From the NCBI GenBank assembly GCA_905479545.1, contig CAJQNE010000012.1, positions 1-8,322 of the forward strand: DNA of 8,322 bases, read 5' to 3'. Position 1 is the stretch's first letter, and every line of letters begins with the position of its first letter. The notes under the pieces are model-generated. The model ran no database searches and was not told the origin of the DNA. It saw only the letters and a program-made list of their open reading frames with translations. Below are positions 5,682-8,322 of the stretch, one piece after another. Origin of the DNA: an uncultured Gammaproteobacteria bacterium. Its GTDB lineage: Bacteria; Pseudomonadota; Gammaproteobacteria; CAJQNE01. A program made the position numbers and the translations under genes.

Positions 5682-7850
5682 ATGAGTCACGATCCCGTAG
5701 AAACTAATTATCGCAGTAACGCACGGCCCTTCGCCGCCATTCTTGAACAACGCCTGAGCCGCCGGAATATTCTGGCATCGCTGCCTACCGCTTCATCAGC
5801 AGGCGTGCTTGCGGGTTTCGGTTTGGTCGGTTGTAGCAACTCGTCAGACAGCAATACCAGTACTGCAGCGCGGCCAGCCGCCATGAGCTTTACTTCGGTC
5901 GCAAAAAGCACCGCAAACAATGTGCAGGTACCGACCGGCTACAGCGCTCGCGTGCTATATGCAAAGGGCGACCCGATTAATAACAACGTGCCGGAATATG
6001 CCAACGACGGCAGCGATATGGATTTTGAACAACGGGCCGGCGACGAGCACGACGGCATGTATTACTTCGGCCTGAGCGACAGTGGCTTGCCGGACAACAC
6101 CGCCAGCACCCGCGGCCTGTTGTGCATGAACCACGAAAACCTCGAAGATACCGAGCTGCACCCGAATGGCCCTACCGCAGCTGCGGATAACGGTGGCAGC
6201 CGGCCGGAAGCAGAAGTGCGCAAAGAAATGAATGCGCACGGCGTCTCTATCGTTGAAGTGGTTGACGACGGCAATGGCTTCCGGGTTAACCGCAGCTCGG
6301 GCTTTAACCGACGTATTACCGCCTTTACTGAAATGGATATTCGTGGCCCGGTTCGTGGCGACACCGCACTGGTTACGCCGTTCTCCAACGGCACTGAAAC
6401 CCGCGGCACGCTAAACAACTGCGCCAACGGCTTCACGCCCTGGGGCACTTATTTAACCTGTGAAGAAAACTGGTTCGGCTACTGGAACCGCGGCGACGAT
6501 GAGACGGTACGCAATAGTTCAGACAACGAATTACTCGCCGCCTACGGAATAGGTGCGGGTTCGCGGGGTTTTGCTAACCGCGAATGGGACACGGTAAACG
6601 GCGAAGCCTTCGCACGTTTTGATGTAACCGCCGCGGCGGATGGTAATGGCAATACTGACTGGCGCAATGAGCAGAACAACTTCGGCTATGTGGTGGAAAT
6701 TGACCCGTTCGACCCGCAGAGTCGGCCACAAAAGCGCACCGCCTTAGGCCGCTTTGCTCACGAAGGCTGCTGGATAGGCCCGGTAACCGCCGGCGAGCCG
6801 TTGGTATTCTATATGGGCGACGATTCCCGCAACGAGTACATTTATAAGTTTGTCAGCGACGCCAAATGGAATCCGGAAGATGCCACTGGCGGTCTGGAAA
6901 TTGGCGATAAATATATGGACAGCGGCAAACTCTATGCCGCCCGCTTTAACGCTGACGGCAGTGGTGATTGGCTGCACATTACCTTCGGCACCGCCACCGA
7001 TACCGCCACCGGCAGCGACTACGTGATCAGCAGCCTGGCTGACGCGCTGCTCGGCACCCGCATTGTTGCAGACCGTTTGGGTGCGACACCGATGGACCGG
7101 CCGGAATGGGCGGCGGTTGACCCGATAACCGGTGAAACCTATATGACGCTGACCAACAGCTCTTCCGGCAGCAGTGGTCGTGGCCAGGGCGGCAGCGGTT
7201 CGGAAGAAGCTGATGCCGCCAACCCGCGCTCTTACGTAGACGGCGGCGGTAACCGCAACGGCCACATTATCCGCTGGCGCGAGACTACCGGTAATGCCTC
7301 CACCACCTTTATGTGGGACATCTACCTGTTTGGTGCCGACTCCGATATTGACGATGACGGCGCCGCCACCGATACCGACAACATTAATATTTCGCGGCTG
7401 ACTGACAGTAATGATTTCTCCAGCCCCGACGGTCTGTACTTCGACAGCCGCGGCATTCTGTGGATTCAGACCGATGATGGCGCTTTCAACGAAACGAATG
7501 ATCAACTGCTGGCCGCACTGCCCGGCACGGTAGGCGATGGCGTGCCCAAAGCGGTCACTTCGGCCACTAATGACGGCGGCAGCACCACCGTGATGACATT
7601 CGCCGGTCAGGACGCCAGCGACAATAACCTCCGGCGCTTCCTGGTCGGGCCGCAGGGCTGTGAAATTACCGGCATTACTTTTACCCCGGACCACAAAACG
7701 CTGTTTGTAAACGTTCAGCACCCCTCCAGCCCTGCTAGCGGTGCATGGCCGGCACTGAGTGGTGTCGCCACCGACGACGGCGACGCTGGCCGCGGCCGTT
7801 CGGCGACGGTTGTCATCACCCGCGACGACGGCGGTGAAATCGCTTTATAG
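5682..7850 (+). CDS. phoX: PhoX-family (DUF839) alkaline phosphatase, Tat-exported lipoprotein
   Basis: A 722-residue enzyme that releases phosphate from phosphoesters outside the cytoplasm. PhoX is a beta-propeller using iron and calcium rather than the zinc of PhoA. The conserved N-terminal leader precedes a twin-arginine motif SRRNIL (26-31), a hydrophobic segment, and LVGC with Cys51, so export is by Tat followed by lipid anchoring. Family blocks in order: GDEHDGMYYFGL (120-131), CMNHEN (148-153), WGTYLTCEENWFGYW (254-268, whose Cys260 fits the iron-ligand Cys of characterised PhoX), GRFAHEG (356-362), MGDDSRNEYIYKFVS (378-392), RPEWAAVDPITGETYMTLTN (473-492), SPDGLYFDSRGILWIQTDDG (581-600) and GCEITGITFTPDHKTLFVNV (659-678). 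Two loops look enlarged: Gly/Ser-rich 493-509 and Asp-rich 553-568. GAGG five bases before the ATG fixes the start. The Pho-box array upstream and a terminator directly after make this a single-gene unit. By eye it is GC-richer than the envelope operon. Confidence 0.95.
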   Translation: MSHDPVETNYRSNARPFAAILEQRLSRRNILASLPTASSAGVLAGFGLVGCSNSSDSNTSTAARPAAMSFTSVAKSTANNVQVPTGYSARVLYAKGDPINNNVPEYANDGSDMDFEQRAGDEHDGMYYFGLSDSGLPDNTASTRGLLCMNHENLEDTELHPNGPTAAADNGGSRPEAEVRKEMNAHGVSIVEVVDDGNGFRVNRSSGFNRRITAFTEMDIRGPVRGDTALVTPFSNGTETRGTLNNCANGFTPWGTYLTCEENWFGYWNRGDDETVRNSSDNELLAAYGIGAGSRGFANREWDTVNGEAFARFDVTAAADGNGNTDWRNEQNNFGYVVEIDPFDPQSRPQKRTALGRFAHEGCWIGPVTAGEPLVFYMGDDSRNEYIYKFVSDAKWNPEDATGGLEIGDKYMDSGKLYAARFNADGSGDWLHITFGTATDTATGSDYVISSLADALLGTRIVADRLGATPMDRPEWAAVDPITGETYMTLTNSSSGSSGRGQGGSGSEEADAANPRSYVDGGGNRNGHIIRWRETTGNASTTFMWDIYLFGADSDIDDDGAATDTDNINISRLTDSNDFSSPDGLYFDSRGILWIQTDDGAFNETNDQLLAALPGTVGDGVPKAVTSATNDGGSTTVMTFAGQDASDNNLRRFLVGPQGCEITGITFTPDHKTLFVNVQHPSSPASGAWPALSGVATDDGDAGRGRSATVVITRDDGGEIAL

Positions 7851-7868
7851 CGGTAGCTAATCGCTCGT

Positions 7869-7902
7869 AGCCCTGTTTGCCGATTGGCGAGCGGGGCTTT
7901 TT
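7869..7902 (+). terminator. Intrinsic terminator of phoX
   Basis: AGCCCTGTTTGCC (7869-7881) pairs with GGCGAGCGGGGCT (7886-7898) around a GATT loop, a 13-bp stem with three G-U pairs in RNA, followed by TTTT to 7902. It begins 18 bases after the phoX stop and separates phoX from the next gene. Confidence 0.82.
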
Positions 7903-7910
7903 CATTACCT

Positions 7911-7921
7911 GGAGGATAATG
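7911..7921 (+). promoter_or_regulatory. GGAGG plus ATG: alternative start for the GFA-family gene
   Basis: GGAGG (7911-7915) lies three bases before an ATG at 7919, which is in frame with the ATG at 7979 with no stop between. Using it would add 20 residues beginning MARRKRISY. The spacing is short for a good ribosome site, while 7979 has AGGA at 7968-7971 at normal spacing, so 7979 is preferred. Confidence 0.35.
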
Positions 7922-7978
7922 GCCCGGCGTAAGCGGATATCGTATATTCAACCTGACAAACCCTCTCAGGACGACGCC

Positions 7979-8322
7979 ATGACTGCCCACAATAACCCTG
8001 CAAGCCACTCCGGCCAGTGCGCCTGCGGTGCATCAAGCTTTACCGTTAGCGGCCCACCGGTTCTGCGGCTCATCTGCCACTGCACCATCTGCCAGGAGTT
8101 CAACGACGCCGCGTTTGCTGATGTATCGATCTACACCGCCGATAACGTCAACCTGCCAGACAATCAACCGATTAGCTTCAGCACCTTTAAGAAGCCACCA
8201 GCAGTACAGCGTGGCAAATGCCAAAAATGCGGCAAACCGGCGATAGAGTTTTTCCACCTACCGGTGATGCAGGACTTAGTAATGATTCCGAGCGAAAATA
8301 TCGCCAAGTCTGTCGAATTACC
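7979..8322 (+). CDS. GFA/DUF636-family zinc-binding protein (3' partial)
   Basis: The frame is open to the window end, giving 114 residues of an incomplete protein. Cysteine pairs match the Mss4-like fold of the GFA family, named for glutathione-dependent formaldehyde-activating enzyme: GQCACG (12-17), ICHCTICQ (33-40) and GKCQKCGKP (79-87). The first and third pairs would form one zinc site; the ICHCTIC motif forms the second site of family members. Most members of this large family have no known substrate, and formaldehyde activity is disputed even for the founding enzyme, so no reaction is assigned. Starting at 7979 places GxCxCG at residue 12, as is usual, and AGGA sits seven bases before the ATG. 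The gene follows the phoX terminator and so probably has its own promoter in the 76 bases between; TATATT at 7943-7948 is a possible -10 without a good -35. Confidence 0.87.
   Translation, partial: MTAHNNPASHSGQCACGASSFTVSGPPVLRLICHCTICQEFNDAAFADVSIYTADNVNLPDNQPISFSTFKKPPAVQRGKCQKCGKPAIEFFHLPVMQDLVMIPSENIAKSVEL

Noticed and set aside
6744..7721. A 325-residue open frame on the minus strand opposite phoX
   Set aside because: It lies wholly inside the strongly supported phoX gene, is compositionally odd (Ala/Val/Gly-rich) without family motifs, and reflects the GC-rich codon use of phoX.

Overview
The window looks like chromosomal DNA from a gammaproteobacterium, perhaps a marine one. The evidence is a full-length SthA-type soluble transhydrogenase, an LpoB-like/COG3014-like/YcfL-like envelope gene set, a Tat-exported PhoX phosphatase with a PhoB-type promoter, and moderate GC. 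No species can be named. I see no mobile element, CRISPR array, tRNA or rRNA.

Region 1 (1-3697) is the 3' part of a plus-strand operon of five envelope genes, with junctions of 10 to 75 bases, ending in a strong intrinsic terminator. In order they are: the end of a small protein with two glycine zippers; an LpoB-like lipoprotein; a COG3014-like periplasmic protein with TPR-like helices; a YcfL/DUF1425-like lipoprotein; and an exported protein of no recognised family whose secondary-structure pattern suggests a CsgG/LpoB-like fold. All four complete genes encode export signals, two with lipoboxes, so they probably act together at the inner face of the outer membrane. Their joint function is, as far as I know, not established. 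This is the window's best candidate for an undescribed system. The operon's promoter lies before the window.

Region 2 (3786-5315, minus strand) is sthA, the soluble FAD-dependent NAD(P) transhydrogenase. It has an unusual N-terminal tail of about 47 residues rich in Lys, Pro and Ala, supported by a strong ribosome binding site. It converges on region 1; the shared gap holds the terminator and a second hairpin.

Region 3 (5316-5681) is a divergent intergenic region. It holds a weak candidate promoter for sthA and, facing the other way, five 7-bp direct-repeat units at exact 11-bp steps that match the Pho box. Region 4 (5682-7902) is the gene they serve: a PhoX-family (DUF839) alkaline phosphatase with a twin-arginine signal and a lipobox, followed by its own hairpin-plus-T-run terminator. 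The picture is a phosphate-starvation gene making a membrane-anchored, calcium/iron-type phosphatase.

Region 5 (7903-8322) begins a GFA/DUF636 zinc-binding protein that runs off the window. Its start codon is ambiguous between 7919 and 7979.
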